Below are positions 10,466 to 18,791 of a stretch of 37,263 nucleotides of DNA, one piece after another. Below the pieces are notes generated by a model. It saw nothing but the letters and a program-made list of their open reading frames with translations, was not told where the DNA came from and ran no database searches. The position numbers and the translations under genes are program-made. The DNA lies in contig JAUSCZ010000025.1 in assembly GCA_030674475.1 (NCBI GenBank), forward strand, positions 1-37,263, read 5' to 3'. Each line of letters begins with the position of its first letter. Within the stretch, counting starts at the first letter, position 1. This DNA comes from Candidatus Omnitrophota bacterium. GTDB lineage: Bacteria > Omnitrophota > Gorgyraeia > Gygaellales > UBA12090.

Positions 10466-10999
10466 TTGAAGGGATATGATTATTCATCGCCGGGTTCATA
10501 TTTTGTAACGATTTGCACCCAAAATAGAGATTGTATTTTTGGAGAAATAAATAACGAAAAAATGGTATTGAATGAATATGGTAAAACCGTTGAATTTATA
10601 TGGTATGATTTATTGAATCATGCTGCCAATATTGAATTGGATGAATTTATCGTGATGCCGAATCATTTCCATGGAATCATCAACATTATTGTAGGGGCAG
10701 GTTCAGAACCTGCCCCTACGGATAACCGGAACCAACACGGGTTATCCGAAATAATTCGGCAATTAAAAACATTTACATCCAAACGTATTAACACGATTCG
10801 ACAAACCCCCGGTGTTTCCGTATGGCAGCGAAATTATCATGACCGTATTATCCGCGATGAGAGGGAATTAAGCCGTATTCAGGAATACATTATAAATAAT
10901 CCCTTGAAATGGCAAGAGGATAATAATAACCCTGCCAATTTTTCTGTGGATGGGAATGGCCCGGTGAATAAAATTACGGATGAGGGTTGGAATTTATGA
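10466..10999 (+). CDS. REP-associated tyrosine transposase (RAYT / TnpA-REP, Y1 HUH family), probably decaying
   Basis: Shows RAYT landmarks: GYDYSSPGSYFVTICTQNR at the N-terminus, the metal-binding HxH motif in M-P-N-H-F-H-G-I-I, the W-Q-R-N-Y-H-D-R-I-I-R segment and the helix R-I-Q-E-Y-I-I-N-N-P-L-K-W with the candidate catalytic Tyr. RAYTs nick and join single-stranded DNA at GTAG-marked REP hairpins. The span given starts at TTG 10466. The conserved upstream residues HHRRSIRLKGYDY are also in frame, and an ATG at 10424 begins this stretch (M-K-Y-K) but is followed by TAG at 10436. The native N-terminus therefore seems broken by a nonsense codon. A REP copy is inserted at 10691-10719, read as VGAGSEPAPT directly after the HUH motif. 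The stop TGA overlaps the atpE start (ATGA). It interrupts the ATP synthase gene order between epsilon and c. Confidence 0.85.
   Translation: MKGYDYSSPGSYFVTICTQNRDCIFGEINNEKMVLNEYGKTVEFIWYDLLNHAANIELDEFIVMPNHFHGIINIIVGAGSEPAPTDNRNQHGLSEIIRQLKTFTSKRINTIRQTPGVSVWQRNYHDRIIRDERELSRIQEYIINNPLKWQEDNNNPANFSVDGNGPVNKITDEGWNL
10691..10719. repeat. REP palindrome inside the RAYT gene (copy 3, centre TTCAGAA)
   Basis: Exact 29 nt copy translated in frame as VGAGSEPAPT, between the HUH motif and the rest of the catalytic domain. The transposase gene thus carries its own presumed substrate. Confidence 0.95.
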
Positions 11000-11217
11000 A
11001 TCGTAATCTTTCTCTGATAATAATCTTTGGTTTATGCGTTTTGGGGCCTTGCATGGTGTTCGCGGCCAGCGCCTACGCCAGTATCAGCGCTTTAGGAAGA
11101 AACCCTTCCTCCGCCCCCAAAATATTTACCGCGATGGTGCTCGCCATGGCTTTTGCCGAGATATTGGCGTTTATCGCGCTGCTGATTGGGTTTCAGCTGT
11201 TTAGCGCGAGTCAATGA
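10996..11217 (+). CDS. atpE: ATP synthase Fo c subunit (rotor ring)
   Basis: 73 residues forming a helical hairpin: membrane helix 1 (residues about 6-32), polar loop with the conserved R-N-P (GRNPSS), and helix 2 (MVLAMAFAEILAFIALLIGF). The single Glu in helix 2 is the ion-carrying carboxylate. The residue after it is Ile and helix 1 has no Gln, so the classic Na+ signature is not seen; proton coupling is more likely. Helix 1 has an A-S-A-Y-A-S run instead of the common glycine repeat. The ATG at 10996 is chosen because it follows GAGGG at 10983 with good spacing and overlaps the RAYT stop by 4 bases. Confidence 0.9.
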   Translation: MNRNLSLIIIFGLCVLGPCMVFAASAYASISALGRNPSSAPKIFTAMVLAMAFAEILAFIALLIGFQLFSASQ

Positions 11218-11256
11218 AAGTGATTTTCTTGCGGAATATGGTATAATTACAATTGC

Positions 11257-11285
11257 GTAGGGGCAGGTTCCGAACCTGCCCCTAC
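11257..11285. repeat. REP palindrome (copy 4, centre TTCCGAA), between atpE and the b-delta gene
   Basis: Exact 29 nt copy occupying most of the space just before the next start codon at 11299. A TATAAT at 11242-11247 lies shortly upstream but lacks a convincing -35. Confidence 0.95.
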
Positions 11286-11298
11286 AACGGGGGGTAGT

Positions 11299-12015
11299 AT
11301 GCTGATAGTTTCTTTAATATTCTTGCAGGTTGTTATTTTTGCCGGGATGATTTTTTTATTGAAAAACATAATGAGTAAAAATGTGGGGACGGCCACTAAG
11401 CATTTGGAGGAGATGGGCCAGGAGTATGTTAAGAAGGAGAAAGAAATAGAAACGCAGCTTGAGGAGATAAAGCAAAAATCCCAGGAGATATTGGCTAAGG
11501 CTGAGGCCGACGGCCTGAAGCAAAAAGAGCAGATAGTGAAATCCGCCCAGGAAGAGAAGGATAAGGCTATAAATACCGCCCAGGCCAAGGCCGATGAGAT
11601 TATGAACCAGGCTGACCGGGCCTATAAGGCGCTTTTAGAGCAGATAAATAAAAAAATAGAGGAAGGGGCCAGGGAAGAGGCGGTCCGGCTTTTAGGTAAG
11701 GCTTTGCCTGAGGAGCTCAGGCGGGATATCCATAACCGCTGGGTCAGTGATTTGATAGCCGGCAACCTTCAGCAGTTAGACCGCCTGCGGGTGGATGGGG
11801 TGGTGGCTCAAGCGGCCGTGATTTCGGCTTTTTCTCTGAGTGAGGAGCAGCGCCGGGGATTAAGTGAAAAAATCAAGGAGAAATTAGGCCGGGATTTAGA
11901 GATAAAAGAAGAAGTAAACCCGCAGATAATAGCCGGGTTGGTAGTAAATATCGGAAGTATTGTTTTTGACGGAAGCCTGAAGTCAAAGATACAGCAAGCG
12001 GCGTACAATCTGTAA
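11299..12015 (+). CDS. ATP synthase b-delta fusion subunit (peripheral stalk)
   Basis: 238 residues. An N-terminal membrane helix (residues about 3-23) is followed by a long charged coiled coil (about 30-145) typical of Fo subunit b. The C-terminal part (about 165-238) matches the end of F1 delta/OSCP: V-I-S-A-F-S-L-S-E-E-Q, then a V-N-P-Q-I-I-A-G-L-V segment and F-D-G-S-L-K-S-K-I-Q-Q. One protein therefore joins the membrane arm and the delta cap that holds the alpha3beta3 head. No separate delta gene is seen, which supports a true fusion of atpF and atpH functions. The alpha gene follows after 11 bases. The start is the ATG 13 bases after a REP palindrome. Confidence 0.85.
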   Translation: MLIVSLIFLQVVIFAGMIFLLKNIMSKNVGTATKHLEEMGQEYVKKEKEIETQLEEIKQKSQEILAKAEADGLKQKEQIVKSAQEEKDKAINTAQAKADEIMNQADRAYKALLEQINKKIEEGAREEAVRLLGKALPEELRRDIHNRWVSDLIAGNLQQLDRLRVDGVVAQAAVISAFSLSEEQRRGLSEKIKEKLGRDLEIKEEVNPQIIAGLVVNIGSIVFDGSLKSKIQQAAYNL

Positions 12016-12026
12016 TCTGTAAAAAT

Positions 12027-13478
12027 ATGTCCACAGTCGGTTTTGAGGTCAGGGAAAAAGGCACGGTTAAGTCGGTAAGAGAGTGCATCCTTACTATAGA
12101 CGGACTTCCCTCATGCTTAAACGGCCAGATTGTTGAGCTTAAGCAGGGCGGCCGGGGCATGGTTACCGGTTTTAAGGAGCACGAGGTCCAGGTGTTGGTC
12201 CTTAATAGCAAGTCTCCTATTCGCACCGGTGATGAGGTCTTTAGCCGGGGAGAATCCTTGCATCTGCCGGTGGGTGAAGCCTTTTTAGGCCGGGTGGTCA
12301 ATGGTTTGTGCGAGCCGGTTGACGGCCGCGGTGCTATAGCTCAGAATGCTTTATATCCGGTATTTAGAGACGCCCCCGGGGTTATGGATAGGGTTCCTCT
12401 TAAGGAGACCTTAGAAACCGGAACCTTGCTTATCAACGCGGTTATTCCTATTGCCAGGGGCCAAAGACAGCTTCTGATCGGGGACCGGCTCACCGGAAAA
12501 ACCACAGTGGCCCTGGACGCCATCCTTAACCAAAAAGGAAAGGATGTTATTTGCATCTATTGTTGTATCGGGAAAACCGGCTCCAGCCTGATGAAGGTGT
12601 TAAATCTCTTATGTCAAAAGGGGGCGATGGAGTATACTATTGTGGTAAACGCGGTGGCTTCCTGCTCAATGGGAGAACAGTATATCGCCCCTTATACCGC
12701 GGCTATGTTGGGCGAATATTTTATGTATAACGGTAAGCATGTCTTGGTGGTTTTTGACGATCTTACCCGCCATGCCTGGGCCTACCGCCAGATCTGCCTT
12801 TTGTTGGAGCGCGCCCCCGGGAGAGAGGCTTATCCGGGAGATATCTTTTATATCCATTCTCAATTAGTTGAAAGGGCGGCCTACCTGAAGCCGGAGTTAG
12901 GCTCAGGCTCAATGACTTTTCTGCCGATTACCGAAATACTCCAGGGTGATGTTACCGGTTTTGTCTCCAGCAATCTGATTTCCATGACTGACGGCCAGAT
13001 TTATTTTAACATTACCCTTTTTAATAAAGGCATTAAGCCGGCAATAGACTTTGGCTTATCGGTTTCCCGTATCGGAAGCAAGGCTCAGTGGCCGGCAATG
13101 AAGGCCTTGAGCGAAAGGTTAAAATTAGAATACATCCAGTATCAGGAATTACTCCAGATGACTCAATTGCGCACCGCCGGACTCTCCAAAGAGGCGGAAG
13201 AAAAGATAAAAAGAGGCCAGGTGATTACCCAGCTTCTCATTCAGGATAAAAATAAACCTTTGCCTATGGAAGGCGAGATAATCTTATTATTTTGTTTGAG
13301 CACGGGGGTCCTGGACACCCTGCCGCTGGAGGACTTAAAGAAATTCAAAGAAGGGTTTATTGAGAAAATAAAAGAGTGGTATCCTGAGGTTTTTAATGAC
13401 CTAAGAACCACCCATGTCTTGGGCGACAATAGCCTGGAAAAGCTTTATGAGGCATTAGGTAAATATTTTGGAAGCTAA
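12027..13478 (+). CDS. atpA: ATP synthase F1 alpha subunit
   Basis: 483 residues, near the usual 500. The P-loop is GDRLTGKTT at residues 152-160 (usual GDRQTGKT; Gln replaced by Leu). The A-P-G-R-E-A-Y-P-G-D segment is present, and the alpha signature reads PAIDFGLSVSRIGSKAQ. This keeps the S-V-S-R arginine finger that reaches into the beta catalytic site, although I-D-F replaces the usual I-N-V. Alpha binds nucleotide without hydrolysing it and forms the head with beta. The order here is alpha-gamma-beta, as in most bacteria, minus a separate delta. The sequence is clearly divergent from textbook alpha but the motifs look functional. Confidence 0.93.
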   Translation: MSTVGFEVREKGTVKSVRECILTIDGLPSCLNGQIVELKQGGRGMVTGFKEHEVQVLVLNSKSPIRTGDEVFSRGESLHLPVGEAFLGRVVNGLCEPVDGRGAIAQNALYPVFRDAPGVMDRVPLKETLETGTLLINAVIPIARGQRQLLIGDRLTGKTTVALDAILNQKGKDVICIYCCIGKTGSSLMKVLNLLCQKGAMEYTIVVNAVASCSMGEQYIAPYTAAMLGEYFMYNGKHVLVVFDDLTRHAWAYRQICLLLERAPGREAYPGDIFYIHSQLVERAAYLKPELGSGSMTFLPITEILQGDVTGFVSSNLISMTDGQIYFNITLFNKGIKPAIDFGLSVSRIGSKAQWPAMKALSERLKLEYIQYQELLQMTQLRTAGLSKEAEEKIKRGQVITQLLIQDKNKPLPMEGEIILLFCLSTGVLDTLPLEDLKKFKEGFIEKIKEWYPEVFNDLRTTHVLGDNSLEKLYEALGKYFGS

Positions 13479-13519
13479 CATATATCAACAAAGAATAATG
13501 AATTTGGTTCCGGTTATCC

Positions 13520-13548
13520 GTAGGGGCAGGTTCCGAACCTGCCCCTAC
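13520..13548. repeat. REP palindrome (copy 5, centre TTCCGAA), alpha-gamma spacer
   Basis: Exact 29 nt copy in the 105 bp gap between atpA and atpG, preceded by TTATCC as are copies 1 and 6. Confidence 0.95.
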
Positions 13549-13583
13549 GCGCTGACCGCTACTACGGTAACAACCTACTTAAT

Positions 13584-14435
13584 ATGCAGCTACTCTCCCA
13601 GATAAAAAAAGATATGGAGTTTAATCAGGGGCTCTATAGCCTGATTGATGTTTTAAAATCCATAGCTATTTCTCAGTATCGTTCGCTGGAGAACCGGATA
13701 AAGCAGTTTGAGAAATTATTTATTGTTTTGGGAGGCTTTTTCGCGATGATTGACGCGGATAAATCGGATCACCCTTTGATAAATACTCAAGGCAGGAAGC
13801 AAGCGGTTATTGCTATTACCTCCGACAGCGGACTGGTGGGCGGATTAAACACCAAGGTGATGAATCTGGCGCTTAAAGAAGTAAAGAATAATCAAGCTAA
13901 ACTAATTGTAGTGGGGGATAGAGGGAAAGTTTACGCCCAGGATAGCGGAATCGCCCTTACCGCCTTTGGCGGGATTAAGGACGATACCCGCTTAGTCCAG
14001 GCTGAGGAGCTCAGGGACTATGTTATGGACCAGGAGTTAAGAAGGGAGATGGGGGCCTTAAAGATAATCTATCCTTATCCGCTTTCTATTGTTTCTCAGG
14101 CCGTGGGGACTTTGCAGCTGCTCCCATTTTCTAATGCCATAATGGATAGTAGAGACGCACGGCCGTGCGTCTCTACGGAGTTGATTTTGGAATCTTCCCC
14201 GAGTGATATCGCCGGTTATCTGGCGTATCTTTTCTTAGGGTATAAGTTCGGAGAGATATTTGGTTTGGGCCGTTTGGCCGAGCTCTCCGCTCGTTTTGCC
14301 CACCTTGAGGATAGTAAAACCAAGGTTGAGCAGTTGAATAAACAGCTTAAAATGCAGTATTTTCGTCAGCGCCATGAAATGATTGACCGGAATATGCGCG
14401 AAATTTTCTCCTCGAGGATTAATTTAGCGAAATAG
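13584..14435 (+). CDS. atpG: ATP synthase F1 gamma subunit (central shaft)
   Basis: 283 residues. The central fold has the gamma hallmark ITSDSGLVGGLNTKV (residues about 75-89; usual D-R-G-L-C-G-x-x-N). N- and C-terminal helices (1-55 and 235-283) would form the rotating coiled coil inside the head. Two features look odd: the N-terminal helix lacks the usual R-x-x-x-I-x-x-x-x-x-I-T-x-A-M pattern, and residues around 189-198 (S-R-D-A-R-P-C-V-S-T) come from a perfect 28 nt palindrome inserted in frame. The insertion is probably in a surface loop of the Rossmann-like domain. The rest of the gene appears intact. Confidence 0.88.
   Translation: MQLLSQIKKDMEFNQGLYSLIDVLKSIAISQYRSLENRIKQFEKLFIVLGGFFAMIDADKSDHPLINTQGRKQAVIAITSDSGLVGGLNTKVMNLALKEVKNNQAKLIVVGDRGKVYAQDSGIALTAFGGIKDDTRLVQAEELRDYVMDQELRREMGALKIIYPYPLSIVSQAVGTLQLLPFSNAIMDSRDARPCVSTELILESSPSDIAGYLAYLFLGYKFGEIFGLGRLAELSARFAHLEDSKTKVEQLNKQLKMQYFRQRHEMIDRNMREIFSSRINLAK
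14149..14176. repeat. 28 nt perfect palindrome inside atpG, GTAG/CTAC ends
   Basis: GTAGAGACGCACGG followed by its exact reverse complement. The core differs from the common REP here but the GTAG...CTAC ends are the same. It is read through in frame. Confidence 0.95.
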
Positions 14436-14449
14436 TTGATAATTTATCC

Positions 14450-14478
14450 GTAGGGGCAGGTTCCGAACCTGCCCCTAC
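14450..14478. repeat. REP palindrome (copy 6, centre TTCCGAA), gamma-beta spacer
   Basis: Exact 29 nt copy between atpG and atpD; flanked by TTATCC upstream and ACCATAAACC repeats downstream. Confidence 0.95.
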
Positions 14479-14509
14479 CATAAACCATAAACCATAAACG
14501 GATTCGTAA

Positions 14510-15910
<1,401 letters not shown>

Positions 15911-15913
<3 letters not shown>

Positions 15914-16053
15914 CGCGCTGTTAACTTAATTTTTAATAGAACAGCGCGCAGAGCAATTGAGCAATAGACAATAGAACAATAGACAAGCAAACGCTCAATT
16001 GCGGTCTATTTTCTATTGTTCTATTGTTCAAAGACTAATTTAACAGTGTATTA
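15911..16053. mobile_element. Foldback MITE, copy A (143 bp)
   Basis: Begins TAGCGCGCTGTTAA and ends TTAACAGTGTATTA, imperfect terminal inverted repeats with TA at both ends, like elements moved by IS630/Tc1-type enzymes. Inside are a 5' hairpin (CGCGCTG/CAGCGCG) and a second fold of GAACAATAGA with TCTATTGTTC. It overlaps the atpD stop and ends just before the Shine-Dalgarno of the next gene. Confidence 0.8.
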
Positions 16054-16065
16054 TGGGAGGTTGTT

Positions 16066-16554
16066 ATGAAAAAAGGCTTGATGCGTTTGGGGGAGATTTT
16101 AGTTAAGAAGGGAATGATTACCGAGGCCCAGCTTCATGATGCCCTGTTGTCCCAGAAATTAACCAGCGGTTTCCTGGGGACGATTCTGGTCAGTAAGGGG
16201 GTAATCGGCCAGCGTCAGCTTGTGGAGGCCCTCTCCGAGCAGTTTGACCTACCCCTGATTGATTTAAAGACCCAGCAGGTTGATATGGAGCTATCCCGCA
16301 AGTTTTCTTCTTCTCTTATTGTTGACCATAAATGTTTTCCTTTGCGTTCTGATGATATGTCGGTAACCGTGGCTATTACCAATCCCCTGAACGCGGTTGC
16401 CTTAAGCAAGGTTGAGGAAGAGGCCGGATCAAAAAGGATAAATTGGGTTTTAGCCGGCGAGGAGGATATGAAGGAGCTTATTCAGAAATACCGTCAGAAT
16501 ATCAGCCTGAATATCCAGAAACTGCTCAGAAAAGACAAGGAAAGTCAGAAGTAG
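16066..16554 (+). CDS. Stand-alone MshEN / GspE N-terminal domain protein
   Basis: 162 residues matching only the N-terminal T2SSE (MshEN) domain of secretion ATPases: M-R-L-G-E-I-L-V-K-K-G-M-I-T-E-A-Q-L-x-x-A-L, then L-G-x-I-L-V-S-K-G-V-I, L-x-x-A-L-S-E-Q-F-D-L-P-L-I-D-L and V-A-I-T-N-P-L-N. Some MshEN domains bind cyclic-di-GMP, so this may be a regulatory partner of the GspE encoded next. GGGAGG at 16054-16059 is a strong ribosome site for ATG 16066. The stop TAG is donated by the REP copy at 16551, so the protein may once have been longer or fused to an ATPase. Confidence 0.8.
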   Translation: MKKGLMRLGEILVKKGMITEAQLHDALLSQKLTSGFLGTILVSKGVIGQRQLVEALSEQFDLPLIDLKTQQVDMELSRKFSSSLIVDHKCFPLRSDDMSVTVAITNPLNAVALSKVEEEAGSKRINWVLAGEEDMKELIQKYRQNISLNIQKLLRKDKESQK

Positions 16555-16579
16555 GGGCAGGTTCTGAACCTGCCCCTAC
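16551..16579. repeat. REP palindrome (copy 7, centre TTCTGAA), supplies upstream stop
   Basis: Exact 29 nt copy; the upstream gene reads AAG TAG GGG into it and stops. Confidence 0.95.
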
Positions 16580-16581
16580 GG

Positions 16582-16610
16582 ATGTTCCCCACGCACGTGG
16601 GGATGAACCG
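16582..16610 (+). repeat. Single type I-E-like CRISPR repeat
   Basis: 29 nt with TTCCCCACG/CGTGGGGA stem and the terminal ATGAACCG tag. It differs from the familiar I-E repeat form that starts GTGTTCCCC at the first base only. No second repeat, spacer array or cas gene is in the window. It touches the REP copy upstream and ends 6 bases before the gspE ATG. Confidence 0.75.
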
Positions 16611-16615
16611 TAAAA

Positions 16616-18763
16616 ATGACTAAAATAGACACCGTATTATATGAAGCCTTAATTAAGAGAGGACATCTAAATAAAGAGGCCCTTGAGCCGCTGGTCAGGG
16701 AGGCCCAGGAATCTTCGTCCGGCCTGTCCGTGATCTTGCGCAAATACAACATAATTTCTGAAGCGCAGATTTTAAAGATATTATCCGAAGAGCTGAGCAT
16801 TCCTTATCAAGAGCTTAAATCCGCGGCCGCGGATAAAGCCATTATTGATAAGATTTCCTTAAAGATCGCCTCTTATTATAAATTTTTCCCTTTGGGGCTG
16901 AATAACCGTGTTTTGACCATCGCCGTCAGTTATCCCCTGGACCTAAAAATCCAGGACGAGATAAGGACGCAGTTAGGTTATGATATCGCGATGGTTCTCT
17001 CTCCCGCTGAAGATATCGTTGACGCCTTAAAGAGAAATTACGGCCTGGCCGCTGAAACCTTAGAGAGGATAATCTCCGGGGAAGAAGCAGGCGGGTCAGC
17101 CATTGAAATAACCACTGACGCGGTTGAGGATATTGAGAAGCTGGCCGGGGATGCCTCGGTAATAAAATTAGTTAATCAGATAATCCTGGAGGGCTGGAAG
17201 AAGCGCTCTACGGATATCCATATCGAGCCTTATCGCGGGGGGGTGCATTTGAGATACCGCATTGACGGCCTGCTTTATGACGCCAATGTTCCCCCGGAGA
17301 TCAAGAATTTCTTAAGCGCGATAATCTCCCGGATTAAGATTATGTCTAACCTGAATATCGTGGAGCGCCGCCTGCCCCAGGACGGCCGGGCAGTGGTCAG
17401 GATCCAGGAGCATATGCTGGATTTGCGGATTTCCACTATCCCTACTCCTTTCGGGGAGAGTTTGGTTATCCGGCTCCTGCCGGCCAATATGCTTTTTAGC
17501 CTGGAAAAGCTGGGCCTGCCCAAAAAAGATCTCCAGACCTTTGAGATGCTCATTCAGAAGCCCCACGGAGTCATCTTTGTAACCGGCCCCACTGGAAGCG
17601 GAAAAACCACTACCCTGTATACCTGCTTAAGCCGGATAAATACCCGCGACCGCAAGATTATCACTATAGAAGACCCCATAGAATACGAGATGTCCGGGAT
17701 TACCCAGATTCAGGTTATCCCGGAGATTGGCCTGGATTTTGCCCGGGGCCTGCGCAGTATCTTAAGGCATGACCCCGATGTAATTATGGTGGGAGAAGTC
17801 CGGGATTTAGAAACCGCGGAGATAGCTATCCGGGTGGCTCTTACCGGGCATCTGGTTTTTTCCACTCTGCATACTAACGACGCCGCCAGTGGTATTACCC
17901 GTCTGATAGATATCGGCCTTGAGCCGTATCTCTTATCATCAAGCATTGAGGCCTTTATTGCCCAGCGGCTTATCCGGGTAATTTGCCAGAATTGTAAGTA
18001 TGAAGACAAAAGCGCTCCGGATGAGTTAAGGTCAGAGATTGCCCGGGAGTCCGGGGTGGCAGTATCAGAAGTTAAGGTGTACCGCGGCAAGGGCTGCCCC
18101 AGCTGTAATTCTACCGGATTTTTCGGCCGGACAGCCATATATGAAATATTGCTCTTAGACGATGAAGTGAGAAGCCTGGTAGTCAAAAAGACCCCTTCTC
18201 ACCAGATAAAAAAATTAGCCGTTTCTAAGGGTATGCGCACCTTGCGCCAGGACGGCTGGCAGAAGGTGATCAGCGGCATAACCACCCCTGAGGAGATAAT
18301 GAAGGTGGCTCCCGCTTCTGAAAAATTGGCCGGAGAAATGTCTGTAGGGGCAGGTTTAGCCCCTAGGGCAGGTTTAGAACCTGCCCCTACTATACCTGAT
18401 GCCTTTGAGAGAAGGGTGTTTATCCGTTTGGACGAGAAGGTTAACCTGCGCTATAAGGTGCTTTCGCTCGAAGAACTGCATCCGCGCCAGTCATTTAATC
18501 CGGAACAGCTTAGCGCGAGTAAAAATATTTCCGCCGGAGGATTGGTTTTTATCGCGGATGAACCGCTGACTGTAGGCTCAATAATAGAATTAAAAATAGA
18601 GTTAGGCCCCGCGGCGGATAGTATAGAATGCCTGGCTAAGGTAATCAGGACTGAGGAAAAAGAGCCTGAGAAAAGCTATGACATCGCCGTTTGTTTCTTA
18701 GACATCAGCGGCGCCCAGCGTCAGGCTTTGAGTAAATATGTGGAAGGGCAGGGACAGGTTTAG
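16616..18763 (+). CDS. gspE: Type II secretion / pilus assembly ATPase GspE fused to a C-terminal PilZ domain
   Basis: 715 residues. MshEN domain (about 1-150), then the secretion ATPase: R-S-T-D-I-H-I-E-P-Y, Walker A GPTGSGKTT at 324-332, Asp box ITIEDPIEYE, Walker B V-I-M-V-G-E-V-R-D, His box T-G-H-L-V-F-S-T-L-H-T-N-D, and a zinc clamp C457xxC460...C494xxC497. Residues 577-592 (VGAGLAPRAGLEPAPT) are encoded by an expanded REP palindrome. After it comes a PilZ domain (about 600-710) with the R-V-F-I-R box and N-I-S-A-G-G, matching the RxxxR and [DN]xSxxG cyclic-di-GMP motifs. It powers pseudopilus assembly at the inner membrane, probably under cyclic-di-GMP control. The PilZ fusion is unusual for GspE, and the repeat lies exactly at the junction. 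gspF follows after 28 bases. Confidence 0.93.
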   Translation: MTKIDTVLYEALIKRGHLNKEALEPLVREAQESSSGLSVILRKYNIISEAQILKILSEELSIPYQELKSAAADKAIIDKISLKIASYYKFFPLGLNNRVLTIAVSYPLDLKIQDEIRTQLGYDIAMVLSPAEDIVDALKRNYGLAAETLERIISGEEAGGSAIEITTDAVEDIEKLAGDASVIKLVNQIILEGWKKRSTDIHIEPYRGGVHLRYRIDGLLYDANVPPEIKNFLSAIISRIKIMSNLNIVERRLPQDGRAVVRIQEHMLDLRISTIPTPFGESLVIRLLPANMLFSLEKLGLPKKDLQTFEMLIQKPHGVIFVTGPTGSGKTTTLYTCLSRINTRDRKIITIEDPIEYEMSGITQIQVIPEIGLDFARGLRSILRHDPDVIMVGEVRDLETAEIAIRVALTGHLVFSTLHTNDAASGITRLIDIGLEPYLLSSSIEAFIAQRLIRVICQNCKYEDKSAPDELRSEIARESGVAVSEVKVYRGKGCPSCNSTGFFGRTAIYEILLLDDEVRSLVVKKTPSHQIKKLAVSKGMRTLRQDGWQKVISGITTPEEIMKVAPASEKLAGEMSVGAGLAPRAGLEPAPTIPDAFERRVFIRLDEKVNLRYKVLSLEELHPRQSFNPEQLSASKNISAGGLVFIADEPLTVGSIIELKIELGPAADSIECLAKVIRTEEKEPEKSYDIAVCFLDISGAQRQALSKYVEGQGQV
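18344..18390. repeat. Expanded REP palindrome (copy 8, 47 nt) forming the GspE-PilZ linker
   Basis: GTAGGGGCAGGTTTAG and AACCTGCCCCTAC flank an extra 18 nt that partly repeats the left arm (CCCCTAGGGCAGGTTTAG). 18 nt is six codons, so the frame is kept. Confidence 0.9.
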
Positions 18764-18776
18764 AACCTGCCCCTAC
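18743..18776. repeat. Degenerate REP palindrome (copy 9) overlapping the gspE stop
   Basis: Intact right arm AACCTGCCCCTAC with a disturbed left arm (GAAGGGCAGGGACAGG). The central TTTAGAA gives gspE its stop TAG at 18761-18763. Confidence 0.8.
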
Positions 18777-18791
18777 TTTTAATTTTAAAAC

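Noticed and set aside
11229-11247. TATAAT at 11242 as a promoter for the b-delta gene
   Set aside because: Nearest TTG-like -35 is only 7 bases upstream; a proper -35 at 16-18 bases is not visible.
16551-16610. A CRISPR array upstream of gspE
   Set aside because: Only one repeat unit is present and no spacers or cas genes are seen.
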